This document shows, piece by piece, positions 1 through 10,799 of a stretch of 64,000 nt of DNA. The translations under genes and the position numbers were made by a program. Below the pieces are notes generated by a model. The model worked only from the letters and a program-made list of their open reading frames with translations. It was not told where the DNA came from and did not search any database. Within the stretch, counting starts at the first letter, position 1; every line of letters begins with the position of its first letter. This DNA comes from Undaria pinnatifida (lineage: Eukaryota; Sar; Phaeophyceae; Laminariales; Alariaceae): positions 25,410,553 through 25,474,552 of the forward strand of contig JABAKD010000016.1 of NCBI GenBank assembly GCA_012845835.1, in the 5' to 3' direction.

Positions 1-110
1 ACACCATAACAATATATCTGCCTCCATCGCTTCTTTACCCGTTGTTCTCATCCCGTCACCTTCCCCCACACCCCCTCCTTCCGCTGCCCTCCATACATAC
101 AACAAGCAAC

Positions 111-834
111 ATGTCTACCTGTGAGGAAGCGGGCTACTCGGGGCAGGCTGAGGTCTTCCACGCACCCCAACCTAGATGCCCTTGGGACAAGGAGAGCTCG
201 CTCGAGATCCCGCCACTCGATACAGGGGGAATCACCGGAGGCGGGTTCCGGTGACGAGACAGAAGACGGAGAACCATACCTCCACCCGGACCCATCAACC
301 AAGAGGGTCGATTCGCCGGTTCGCGCAGAGAAGAAGACGGATCAACCCCCACCGGACTCGGGGGCGTTTCGACACCAGCTCTCGCCAGCCCCGGGGGAGC
401 GCCACCAGCTGCCCCCCCCGCGCTCGACAGGGCACCACCGCCGCAATCTGGGCTCTCTGCGCTCGACAGAGCGCCACCCCCAGAGCTCCCAGGACCGGAG
501 CGCCCATGCCGCCCCCTTGGACTTAGTATACGCGGCGGCGCGGGCCCAGCGGGCGCTCGACGACGCCAACCAGACGATAGCACGCCGACGTCGGTTTGAC
601 GAAGATATCGAGCAGGCAAAGACCGCTACGCGGGAGGCGGCCCTGGTAGCGAAGAGGGCGCAACAAGCCCTCGCCCAGTCAGTTGCGTCGGCTGCGGAGG
701 AAGCTACCGCGGCCCCCTCGCCTTCGTCGCGCCCGCAGGGTGTTGCGTCCCCAGCGACCACGACCCGGGAACGACGCCTTATTCAAGGGCATCGTCGCGT
801 GAATGGCGTCTGCACCGAGGGTAGACTTCCTTAG
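111..834 (+). pseudogene. Gypsy gag, N-terminal part (frameshifted)
   Basis: An ATG at 111 opens a frame that stops at 254, and the adjacent frame continues open to the stop at 834, so one frameshift near 230-250 joins them. The second frame is charged and Pro/Arg rich, then has an Ala/Arg/Glu-rich helical stretch (about residues 150-205 of that frame, heptad-like, containing ALDDANQT and EALVAKRAQQAL) that would suit a gag coiled coil. The assignment to gag rests mainly on its position upstream of the capsid-like and zinc-knuckle segments; no domain here is diagnostic on its own. Confidence 0.5.
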
Positions 835-1481
835 CGTTGGCGACAGCGGTGGGGGAAACGGCGTCGCGGCAATCGGACGTCCTTTCAGTGGAAGTGGCCT
901 GGACTCGCGTGGATTGTAAGCCTTACGCTAGGCAGACGAGAGCCGCCCCGACCCTTGCCCTCGTCAAGCCCCTGCTGATAGCCCACGACGAGGACCCCGA
1001 CCCTGTACTTTGGCCGAACCCCGGAGTAAGAGTTGGCAGAACGAAACCGGGGGAAACAGCGACGCAGCGACAGTCGCGACCGCGGGCACCGCAACCGTGG
1101 GGGTGGCGACAAAAATGGTGGGGGTGGCGACCACCACCACCGCCGCGGGGGTGACAGCGCATCGGGTGCTGGTGTGCCTGAGGGCGCCGCCGAGGGGGAA
1201 ACTTTGGTCCAACAACCGGGGCAGTTGGCCGCAGCTCTGGCGGAAGCAACGGAGGGCGAAGGAATGGCGCGAGAGGAAGTTCAGCGTGGGACGACTCGTC
1301 AAGCTCCTCTCGCTCGTATTCGTCCTCGAGCACGGACCACAGCGAGGTGGCCATGGTAGCAGGCAAGAGGTGTCAAGAGCAATGGCAGGAGAAGCATTTG
1401 GGCCTGAGGCTTTCACCCTCCTGTTGCGTCTGCTGATGACGCAATTTCGACGGGGTTGACACGGAGGAGGGCTACACTAAG

Positions 1482-2202
1482 TTGCATAATTTTGGAATGT
1501 GTAACGGCATGCCTTTTTCTGATTTCAGTGGGGAATTTCGCGTACATGTGCCGACCGCTACGGGGAATGAGCGTGTTTTGTCTCCGGGGACGGATGTCGT
1601 ATTGGAGATGGTTCGGGTGGCGGCGAATGAGCAATATCCGTCTCTCCCGCCAGCGTTGTACCCTGGCTCGAAGGCAACGGACCCGCGGCCATACGCCTCG
1701 TAGGATGATATGTGGCGGGCCTTTAGTGACTAATAAGACACCTGCCATCAACGGTGAAACACGTTTTTAATTTCCTGTTTCTTCGACGGGAGCGCGGTCA
1801 TCCGCCCCGTCGGGGCCCCGGCCCGCCGATCATGGGCGCGGCCAGGGCCGAGTGCCGTCCCAGTGGCCTTCGTGGTAGACGGGATCGAGCCATCATTCAA
1901 CTGTCATGCCCATCGATGATTCATCTGACCCTTGGCTTGACCACATATCAAACTGCTGGCAACTAGAAGAGCATCATTATGCAGAAGGTTTCGCTGTTAA
2001 GGCCTCGTTTAAGACAGACGACCCTCCCCTTTGAAGCGGCCTCCTTTCACCTCGCGCTGATGCCCTCCGAGAAAACCGGGGGCTTTGCCTCAACTGCCAC
2101 AAAGACAACCATTCCTTCAAGCATTGTAGGCATCCTTTCATTACTGCGAGTGGCTGCTTGAACCCTGAACTTGGCCAACTTGGCGACGATGACGCACACC
2201 GA
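1482..2202 (+). pseudogene. Gypsy gag capsid-like segment and CCHC zinc knuckle
   Basis: A frame open from 1482 to 1703 encodes a capsid-like stretch (FSGEFRVHVPTATGNE, then PALYPGSKATDP) and then stops. Further on, in a frame with no ATG, bases 2086-2127 encode a perfect retroviral-type zinc knuckle, C-x2-C-x4-H-x4-C (CLNCHKDNHSFKHC), followed by an acidic tail. Such knuckles bind nucleic acid in the nucleocapsid part of gag. Stops at 1703 and frame changes between the two pieces show the gene is dead. The knuckle is the firmest evidence that this end of the element is gag. Confidence 0.7.
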
Positions 2203-2204
2203 CG

Positions 2205-3490
2205 TTGACAAACACGCATGGTCTGCTACCGCCGAGACGACAAATCTTCTTGCCCAAACAACCACAAGAAAAATCGCCGCCATCTTTCAGGTCAATCGTC
2301 GACGTCTTTCAGGATCAAGGCCAGGTAAACTGTCACAACGATACCACATACACGTCGGATCACCATTGTGGTATCCTGCGCTCACCCGCCTCTTCTGCCC
2401 CCGCTTCTGCTCCTCGAATGCGCTTTGGAGCCGCCCACAACCCGGGCGAAAATACACTCGCGCACCAACCTGGCACATTCCGTAACGGCAATCGACAGCT
2501 CGACGGCGGTACGGCACCGTCGACAACACTGTCGGGGGGTACCTATTTCGTTTTCAGAAGATGCTCGTGTTCTGTTGCTAGCCTGTCCAGTAACGCAGCA
2601 CAGATTGCCTCTGTCAAGAGCCCACGGGCTCCTACGCCGTCTGCGGACGATCCTCACGGCGTAGCACCGGCGGCGGAAACTAGCACTTCAAACGTGGTTT
2701 CCTCCAGCCAGGTAATTTTTTCATTCTTTCTCTTATTTCGACGGCAAGAACGCGCGCTTCCAGGGACATTCCCCTCGGTCATGGTCTGAGTTCAGCGAAG
2801 GCAACCACGCTTCCAGCGCCGTTACCCTCAGCCGAGGCATAAACTCAACAGTGGGGGTACGCACTCCAAACGCCGCCCCCATCAACCATGGCACGGGAGC
2901 CTGCATTTTGCGCGCTCCCCCCACCAGGCATGCGACGCGCAACAATGTAGCTGAGGTGACGGCGCGTCGCCCCTTTACGCGTATGTGTTCATCCCCCCCT
3001 CCCCCTGATCAGGCGGTGGCGGTCGGTTTGAGGTGTGAGACGGTCGACCCTCGAAACACGTTTTTCTGACCACGAGGTGGCGGTCTATTTGAGGTGTGGG
3101 AAGGCCAACACTAAAGCACCGAGGTCTTTTGCGAGGCTCGATCCGGGGTTTGCTCGCGATAACAGCGGGCGCTCTGTCCTTTTTTTTCCATCAAGGAGAA
3201 ATCGACAAGATTAGCTACCTCGTCTCCCTTCTCCAAGCGACATAACGGAGAAGAGCCTCCTCGGGAAAAAGTATTATTGCCTTGCCCGAGTCCCGCTCCA
3301 GAAGACGCCCAAAGGGTCTACGGACCCTGCTTCGTCTTTTAACACACTAACCCACGTGTTTCAGGCTACGTCTGCCCCAGTGGCACAGGAAGAAGATCCG
3401 ACACTGCGCGCCGGGCCAGTGGTGACGCCACGGCCTCCAGCCTGATCAGCTGGACGAATCGCGCCTCTCGTCAAGCAGAAACAGCTCAGA
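2205..3490 (+). other. Gypsy internal region without recognisable gene
   Basis: A 194-codon frame (2205-2789) is Ser/Thr/Pro rich and carries no domain I recognise; it may be residual gag-pol linker. At about 3010-3110 a short unit (GGTGGCGGTC..TTTGAGGTGTG) is repeated twice about 60 bp apart. The protease and RT expected here in an intact Gypsy element are not detectable. Confidence 0.4.
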
Positions 3491-3494
3491 GCCC

Positions 3495-4098
3495 CTGCCC
3501 CTTCGTGCGCAGTTAGAGCAGTTTTTGTGCGATTATACGCCAAAGAGCGAAGAGGCCACGACGCGAGAAACCGTGGGTTCGGACTCGCGTCGTGCGCCCG
3601 AGGCCTGGTGTTCCTGAGGGGGGCACTACAGGCTCAAAGAGCCGAGGACTGGAGTTTCCAGAGGGGGGCATTGCAGCCCCAAATGCCCGACAAGGCTACC
3701 GACGGGTTGGCACCGTCGGTGTTGGATTCTTTTTCGGGTTCAGCGAGGGCGGCTTCTTATGAGTTTCCGCCAGCGAGTGAGGAGGACCCGAGGCGAGAAC
3801 CCCAGGTTCGGACTCGCATCTTGCTTCCGAGGCCTGGTGCTCCCGCAAGGGGACATTGCAGGCCCAAATAGCCGAGGACTGGTGTTCCCAGAAGGGGACA
3901 TTGCAGACCCACAAATGTCCAACGAGGCTACCGACGGGTTGGCACCGTCGGTTTTTGCCATTTTTCGGGCGCAGTTAGAGCGGATTCTCGCGCTTTTCCG
4001 CCAACGAGCGGAGAAAGACCCGAGGCGAGATACCACGGGTTCGGATTTGTGTCGTGCTCCCGAGGCCTGGTGTTTCCGAACGGGGACATTGCAGACAT
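3495..4098 (+). repeat. ~230 bp tandem repeat, about 2.6 copies
   Basis: Units begin near 3495, 3722 and 3952. Each carries a GCAGTTAGAG-type start, an ACGCGAGAAACC or GGCGAGA-type block, GAGGCCTGGTGTT, a GGGGACATTGCAG-type block present twice, and CTACCGACGGGTTGGCACCG. The last unit is truncated at GGGGACATTGCAGAC near 4098. Translation gives repeated blocks such as RGLVFPEGDIA in one frame, so the duplication probably grew inside a formerly coding segment of the Gypsy element. Confidence 0.8.
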
Positions 4099-4907
4099 AA
4101 ATTCCAACACGGCTTTTGATCCTTCTCTCGAATGCTCCACAGACAAAGTGGTGTTATTCTGGCAGCCCCCGTCCTATTTTCCACTGTGGTCTCCTTCGTC
4201 GTTTGCCGTGGACGACGTGCCATGTTCTTGCGCGGAGCAGTACATGGTGGCCGAAAAGACCAGTCCTTTCCAAGACCATAGAGCAGTGGGCCTCATCATG
4301 TCGTCGCTTAGTCTAAGCACACGCAAAGGCATCGGTCGAGGCGTGCGCAACTTTGACTCCGGTGTTGGGGACAGGGAGAAGCAAAACGCCGTGTTATCTG
4401 GCACCTACGCGAAATTCACGCAGAATCCATGGATAAAAAATCATTTTTTGAGCTCTGACAACAAGCTTCTGGCTGAATCCAGTCCTGTGGACCCAGTGTG
4501 GGGCATTGGTCTCCAGGAGGATGGTCCCAGGGCCAACAACCCATGCCAGGGGAGAGGAAAAACTTCCTCATTGAGGCACTTTCTGCCGTTCGCGAAGCTA
4601 TTCGCGACAATGAGACCCGGTCGGCGCACCCGGCCTCCCCTAGTCGGTTCCACACCTGCACTGCGAATGCAAGAACCAAGAAATCTTGTCCGCGCCGCAA
4701 CCGGGCGGTTAACAGCGGCCAGCGCTTGCAAAACTTCCCCTTAGGCGTTCCCGACTTATTTCTCGGGCGCGTTGGCCAATTAAAAGCCGTGGAGTTTTGG
4801 AGATAGCTTCTGGCGTCGCTCCTGACTTTGCGCTGTCAGAACACGGCCCCTGTTTCGTCGAGGGTACTGTGACGCTGGAAGACGCTTCGTTCACGATGAA
4901 AATCGCG

Positions 4908-5175
4908 TATATCAGTCGAGCAACGCTCGACTCGGAGAGGCACTGGACTCCTCTAGATTTGGGGACCGGCAGCATTCTTTGGGCTCCCAAACACCTCCGA
5001 GAGTACTGTGGAGAACAAAGTTCCGCATATCCTCCGGCCACAAGACACAGGAGAGCACTGGCAAAATGAGGACCCTCAATGCACGAGTCCAGCGGTAGCT
5101 TGAGTTTGTCATCGAGTTCGATTGCACACTCGAGTACCGCAAAGGCAGCGCCAACGGCATCGCCGATTTTTCTGG
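4908..5175 (+). pseudogene. Gypsy RNase H relic
   Basis: At 4908-5015 the plus strand encodes ISRATLDSERHWTPLDL followed by SILWAPKHLREY, the conserved start of the Ty3/Gypsy RNase H region (the 'SRAL..E..YS..E.E.LAIVWA' block of the family). After a frame change, 5079-5170 encodes NARVQR then LEFVIEFDCTLEYRKGS, the block that normally ends RNase H and leads to the integrase tether. Stops and frame changes separate the two pieces, and the catalytic acidic residues of the middle section are missing. Confidence 0.75.
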
Positions 5176-5897
5176 CCCGTTTTCCAGAACCTGCTATTAA
5201 GTACGACCGCAGTGGCTTGACAAACGTTAACCCCGTGGGGTTGACAAGCCCCAACCCCGTTGGAGAAAGCGGTATCTACCTCCTACGGACCCGCGGGCTG
5301 TGCGTTCCCTCTTGGCCGATCCCAGGGGTCGTTTTGAGTGGACTCGCGCCCCTCGCCGAAAGCACTGTCTTCAGTGGGCTCGTGCCCCACACGAAAAGCA
5401 CTGCTTTGGGTGGACTCGAACTCCTCGCCGAAAGCACTGTCTTGGGTGGGCTCGTGCCCCGCACTGAACATGCTGCCTTGGGTGGGCTCCCTGTCACCTC
5501 TACCGCATTTCACAATTTTCGCACACACGAGCCACGTATAAGGATTGGCGGCCTTTCTGCTTCCTCGGGGATATTCGTCGCTCGTGTTTCTTCCTCCATT
5601 GCCACTACCGAAGGCTGTACCGGCCGCGGATTGATTTCGCCTGCCGCTGACACCGTTTTCGCTTCGGTTTTTGCCGTACCCATCGAAGGCGGCACGGGCT
5701 CCGCAAAAGCCCTGGCTACAGCGACGCCCAGCGCACAGCCGACTTATCTATCCCGGAGTTCTACACAGGAGACGGCCTCCGCCGCAACCACCGGTTCGAC
5801 TGTGTCCGTCTCCGCCTTGCTTAGCGTTCCAGCCCTTCCGTCGTCGACGACACGCCAACGAACAACGACAGCAACGGGTAATACACCCCCGCTGTAG
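5079..5897 (+). pseudogene. Open frame across the RNase H-integrase tether
   Basis: A 272-codon frame, mostly Ser/Thr/Ala/Leu, runs through the 36 bp repeats and ends at 5897. In its first 90 bp the RNase H relic is in another frame, so this frame is not the original one throughout. After the repeats comes HNFRTHEPRIRIGG and SSGIFVARVSSS, a stretch I associate with the long variable tether before integrase in this Gypsy family. No catalytic domain is present. Confidence 0.35.
5331..5489 (+). repeat. 36 bp tandem repeat, 4.4 copies
   Basis: Units start at 5331, 5367, 5403 and 5439, with a 15 bp partial unit at 5475-5489. The unit encodes 12 residues of the type GLVPxxESTVLG, so the period keeps the reading frame. 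It sits in the tether between RNase H and integrase of Gypsy element 1. Confidence 0.9.
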
Positions 5898-6240
5898 AGT
5901 ATTGATTCGGGCCCGGCGGGGCCCCTCGGCCATCTTCCAGACGAGGTACAACCCCGCCGCGAGTCCCACGGCCGCGGCCGGCTTCACCCGCCGCCGCGAC
6001 CTCTGCTCTTGCCGACTCGACGGTCCGCACGGTGCCACTACCGTCCGACCGCGACCACGCAGAGCCTATACGGGAACTCCTCCATTACGGTTCACGCCTT
6101 CTCCTGGTGACACGCCGACTGCATATACAAGGCCGGACGCCCTCGGCAACGCTGCAGAATTGCGGTTCGCTGATTCCGTCGCGCGTTATGCACATGACGA
6201 TTGAAAGCGAGAGCAGCACCCTGAGCCGACGTGCCACGCC

Positions 6241-7116
6241 ATGATGCGTTACGTTTCTACCGGCCGGCCATCGGTCCTGCCGCCCGACTTTTTGGCGTGC
6301 TACCTCTCGCACAAGCGTCCATCTCTCTCAGACATCAAGGAGTTGGCGGATAAGGGTCGACTACATACAACCGGCGACGACATCGTCCTACTCGTCCGAA
6401 ACCCGACACTGCCGCCAACAAGGTCTGATAAACCCAACTCTGTGTGGCGAGTTGCTTGCCTGCTAAACGACGAGCCAGTTTGCATCTACGTTCCCCTGCT
6501 CATGCGCCCTTGGATCATGCAAGCTTGTCACTCGACGGCCTCTTGTCATCTTGACACCACGCGCACGTTGCGCATGCTGGAGCGTTTTCATTGGTGGATT
6601 GGCATGAATTTGTGCACCCGGTGGTGGCTTCGCCACTGCTTGAAGGGCCAAGCGCGGAAAACCCCACGGCTGACTGTCCGCTGGCCCATCATCACAATTC
6701 CTCTGCCGGAAAGTCCAGGTGTCGCCGTCAGTGTTGACTACTTCGGCCCCCCTCCGGTCACACCAGGAGGCAACATCTACATCCTGCTGTTCACCGATCG
6801 CTTCAGTCGTTGGGCCCACATGTTCCCCGTCACTGCCGCTGAGGTCACCGCGGAGGGTACAGCCAATAATCTGGTGAACCAATACATCCCCTTGTGGGGG
6901 TGCCCGCGCACCATACTCTCAGACAACCGACTGCAGTTTTGCTCCAAGCTTTCACAAGCTGTATATCAGCTGTTGGGTGTGCACAAGCTTGCTACAAGCT
7001 CCTATCATCCCAACTGTAACGGGGGCGTTGAGCGGATAAACCACACTATGGCCCAAATGCTGGCTATGGTCGTCAACGAGCGACAAGACGATCGGCACTT
7101 GCATCTGCCCACGTAA
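6241..7116 (+). pseudogene. Ty3/Gypsy integrase (291 codons, 3' frameshift)
   Basis: Integrase inserts the element cDNA into the genome. The N-terminal zinc domain is at residues 97-136 (H97, H103, C133), but the last ligand is Gly136 in CLKG where the family has Cys, so zinc binding is probably lost. The catalytic core keeps all three acidic residues with canonical DD35E spacing: D166 in SVDYFGP, D228 in ILSDN, E264 in GGVERIN. The frame ends at 7116 by a single-base deletion near 7108-7112: the expected continuation VKFAYNNSV is open in the next frame. The ATG used is simply the first in the open frame; in the original polyprotein the domain was internal. Confidence 0.9.
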
Positions 7117-8367
7117 AATTCGCTTACAATAATTCCGTTAGCGCGGCGACGGGTCTGGCGCCCAACGCTGTCCACATAGGCAGACTCCCACGGCTCCCCT
7201 CGACGGTTTTGAACCGCACTAGTGTCGTGGGACACCAGAGTCAGGCCCGTGACGACCTGGCCTTCTGCGACTTGACCGCCGACCGGCAAAAGCGCGCGAA
7301 CGACATTGACCGCGCGCACCAAGCCCTCACCATCTCCCGTGTTAACCGCAGAATCTCCGCCCTCGCCGACGCGCTGCGTCCAGCACCTAACTTCGCTGTG
7401 GGTGGTTGGGCATGGGTGTACAATTTTGCCTCTACCATCCGCCAGGGTGTGAAGGCGAACACCGACGCCAAGGTACTCAAGGCCAAGCTCGCGCTTAAGT
7501 GGACGGGCCCGTACAAGGTCCTGGCCGTCGGTCCCTGTTCCGCCGCCGAGACCCCGGACGGTTCGCCGCTCGGGAGAAACCTCCTCTATAAGGATATCCC
7601 TTCCGACCTGCCGGTTCCGACGCTCGCCGGCGTGTGGTCATCGAGCGCTGCAAACTCTGTGCCAACCCCCACGACAGCGGGGACCTACCGGCGGAGCTGA
7701 CGCAGTACGTGCTCAACAAATCTTCCAAGAAGTCCCCGCCGTACCACGTCACTCAAGACGACGTTTCGATTCCTCGACAACGGCTGGAGGTGGAGCAGAT
7801 CACTGGTCATCAGTCGGTACCGGGGCGAGGTGGCGTCATCGCGGTGCTATACAAGACGCATTGGGCGGGACTCTCCGAACCTTCAAGGGAGACCTCCACC
7901 TCTCCCGCTCCCACATCTTGCGTTATTGGGCCGGAACCCCGGACCAGCATCGCCAAACCAACCGCCTGTACCGCCGAATGCGGATCGGGGCGGAACAGCG
8001 CGAGCTCTCCCGCAACAATGGGGATCGTTTCCTAGCGCCGGGCTACGCCTGTGTTCCCCGCGCCGATTGGCTCAGTCGCTACCATGACACAGTACTTCCT
8101 AAGCAAGCCCACGTTTGGTACAAGGGAGACGATGGGTTATGGTGGCTTGGAAACCTCAGCGCGAGCATTACCGAGGGCTAGGTGTACCTGGTCCGCTTTC
8201 TGGACGACCCGGGACCGATGAAACTTCCTCTTCCCCCGGCGCGCTACACAACTTCAAAGGGAGCCGTACGCAGCTCTTGGTGCCTGCACGTTCACATCGC
8301 CAGTGCGTTTCCTCGGGGAATCCAACCTAACATGGACGAATCTCGAGGCGCGGCCGTGGCCAGTTAA
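7117..8367 (+). pseudogene. Gypsy integrase C-terminal region, frameshifted
   Basis: The coding trace continues over at least four frame segments: 7120-7700 (including ADRQKRANDIDRAHQAL, WAWVYNFASTIRQG and the GPY/F-type motif KWTGPYKVLAVGP near residue 115 of the 7209 frame), 7634-7860, 7861-8181 (HLSRSHILRYWAGTPDQHRQ, VWYKGDDGLWWLG) and 8182-8367 (VYLVRFLDDPGPMKLP). The order matches one continuous ancestral polyprotein, so small indels, not rearrangement, broke it. The late segment with YKGDDGLWWLG and YLVRFLDDPG resembles a small SH3/chromo-like beta barrel that could have guided integration; this last point is inference. Confidence 0.75.
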
Positions 8368-9600
8368 CTTTCAAGCCGCCACCGCTCCTCGATAGTTTTT
8401 CATTTTTTGGAATTATGAGATTCGAGTCTTTGTCTTTGGGTTGCTTGCAGTGTCCTAAGGGTCTTCGTCGAGTTTTGGGGCGGTTCTTCCATTAATTTTT
8501 ATTTCTGTCCTGCTGAACCCCCTGCTCATTGCCGGGTCAGGATTCGGGTAAAACGCCGCTATCTGAGGTGCAGGGCTGTCGCCTTTTCGTCATTGTTCAA
8601 TTTCGCCCTGCCGACGCCCTCCTCAGCCTACAGCCGGGGGGCGAACAGGGTACCCTGTTCGCACGCAACGTGGTACAGGGCTATGTACGGGTCTGTGTGT
8701 CATCTTTTATCTTTGTGTGCTGTATTTGTTCTACTTTGCTTTTCCGTCTAAACGCTTTTCCCCTTGCGGGGCTGAAGGTGTTTCCACCTTCCATCCCGTG
8801 TATTTGTCGTTTCCTCGTCTAACCCGCCCCCTTGCCGATGGCCCGCGGGGTTTTTTTAGCATGCCTTCTCCCTTGTGTTAGCGCCTGTGTTCCCCTCCAT
8901 ATCGACGAGAGCTCGCCTCGCCATAGTACCTTATCTGTGGTTGGTTTGCCGTAGAGCCTTTCCTGCCCCCCCCCGCCCCACCAGCGGCACGCGGCAGGTT
9001 TTTGATGGGTGACTTTTGTCTTGTTGTAGAGTCTGCGTTTCTTTCAACTGCTTTTCTTCGCATGTTCCTGGCTCCATAACCAGACGGTTAGAGGTGTGGG
9101 AGTGGGTTTTGAGGAGCCGCATCTTCGATTCATGGTCTAGTTCGTAGAGCCGGAGTTTCCCCGAATCTCCCATATTTCTGCATATACGACTCATCAGAGT
9201 GGGCTAGTGTTAAGATACGGCCTCGAAAGGCCTGTAATTTTCCGAACTTGAGATCATTTGGATGGGTTTCGTATGATAAGGTTGGTGTTTTATATTCGGA
9301 AAAGTTCGGAAATCGATCGGAGGCACGTGCCTCCGATCTCAGGAGCTATCTGGGGCTCTGGTGGAATCGAATAAAGCTACGTCTCTACGAAGGCAAAGAC
9401 AGTGAGTACTCTCCGAGGACCTGCTCAATTGGCAAACCTGCCGGGGGCACTCTGTGTCCCCCCTGTGACTTTACACAAGCCAGTGTCAGCGCCTTGTACG
9501 ATACTGCAGTGTGATACTTGGTGTGAGTGTGTGGCCGTGTGGCCGAGTGGGTGTGTGTTTGGTGGTGGGATGAGCGATGCGATCGTTTTATAAAACACGT
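8368..9600. other. Downstream of Gypsy element 1; no gene recognised
   Basis: Short frames only (up to about 97 codons) with no recognisable domain. T-rich stretches and a G/C-rich piece near 8836 (CCCGCGGGG then T7) could be element 3' UTR or LTR, but no matching left LTR is visible. Near 9500-9570 there is a GTGTG-rich low-complexity run. Confidence 0.5.
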
Positions 9601-9604
9601 GTAA

Positions 9605-9770
9605 AACTTTTTCGACTGAGTTTTTCGACTGAGTTTTTCGACTGGAGGATCCAGTCGAAAAAGTCGAGTTATTCTACTGCATCCGCCGGTCGGAATTCTC
9701 AGTCGAAAAAAGTTGAGTCGAAAAATGTAAGAAAGCCCCATTTGTACTTCAGTCGAAAAAGGCCGTTTTC
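9605..9770. repeat. TTTTTCGACTG / CAGTCGAAAAA inverted motif cluster
   Basis: The 11-mer TTTTTCGACTG occurs three times in direct orientation (about 9608-9644) and its complement occurs after it, near 9650-9662, 9699-9709 and 9750-9760, with a diverged GAGTCGAAAAA at 9715. The central pair forms a perfect hairpin: arm 9634-9646 (TTTTTCGACTGGA), loop 9647-9649, arm 9650-9662. No coding context; it may be the end of a foldback or MITE-like element. Confidence 0.8.
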
Positions 9771-10553
9771 GACGGACAAATCCGACTGTATAAGAAATGG
9801 CCTCAGGAATCGGGAACCGATAAGAATAATAATGTGTTGGTTGTTGTTCATAGAGAGAATTCGGCGTTGTGGTTCATAGTTTTTTGGTGGAGTACGTACG
9901 TAGCATACTGTGACATTAGCAGCTGGCATTGTTTAGTTGATCGCGCTTGTGGAAATACCAAGTGGATACCGCACGGGATGGTGCTAGCAGACTGGTAGAA
10001 CACGCGAACAGACACAGCTAGCTGTTGTTTACAACTGGACAGCAGTCGCTGACTGGACCAGATAATTCGTGATTTCGTGATTCTCGTGTTCATCGCTAGA
10101 CTGCGAATCGGGGAATTACGAGAGCATACCTGGTATTAGTGTTACTGTTGTTATAGCTAGAAGATATGTACAACGGGGTTTCGCCAGCGACCTAGGAAAG
10201 GCTGTCGCCGAAGCTACAAAGCCTGCAGGCAACGATTGATAATCTAAAGTCACCAACGTTGATCCAACGGCACCAGTTAAGATACCAAGGGTCTGGTAGA
10301 GTTGTTCGATGACTCCTTGACGCAAACAATTACCGTCGACTAAGACAAGATATATCTGATGCAGAAGAACAGCAAGTCAACTGCTTTCACGAAGCGTTAG
10401 CACTGCCGATGCAACGATGCTGATACACGTCAATGTTAAATCACTCCTACCGAAAAGTTCCATGAAAACAATCACCTAACCCAATGGTGATATTATCTAC
10501 CCTACCCTACTCCACCCTGAGAAAAATGTTCCATTCTATACCTAACCCATTAC

Positions 10554-10796
10554 TATAAAAATAAAAATACACTCCAGCTGTGAGATCGAATATTTTGTCG
10601 AAACTCATCTTTGCAAGCTGTGTGTGATACTCCGATCGCGCGTATTACGGGTTGTGTGTCCTCATTAAGGATATAGGTCGGCGACTCCCCTTGCAACGAC
10701 AGTGCAGCTATCAGGGTCAACAGGGTGATGTTAGTCAGTCTGTGCGCGGAAACTATAAAACCTGTTTCTGAGGGGGAGAAAATCTGACAGCTGTGA
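10554..10796 (+). repeat. ~240 bp dispersed repeat, copy 1
   Basis: This segment, from TATAAAAATAAAAATACACTC to AAATCTGACAGCTGTG, recurs at 36031-36275 in the same orientation and at 40529-40764 inverted, with only scattered differences. On the minus strand it carries a short reading frame containing ESPTYILNEDTQPVIRAIGV that is preserved in all three copies. No LTR, tail or TIR is obvious. The function is unknown. Confidence 0.9.
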
Positions 10797-10799
10797 AGG

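Larger units (their letters stand above)
1..8370 (+). mobile_element. Degenerate Ty3/Gypsy retrotransposon (element 1)
   Basis: Recognisable pieces occur in Gypsy order on the plus strand: gag with a coiled-coil stretch, capsid-like segment and CCHC knuckle (about 111-2200), an RNase H relic (4908-5175), a tether, integrase (6241-7116) and the integrase C-terminal region (to 8367). The protease and reverse transcriptase that should lie between gag and RNase H are not seen; a 230 bp tandem repeat lies there instead. Nearly every segment is broken by frameshifts or stops. No LTR could be delimited, because the left end is outside or at the edge of the window and no direct repeat of the first bases was seen after 8370. 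An old, inactive copy. Confidence 0.85.
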
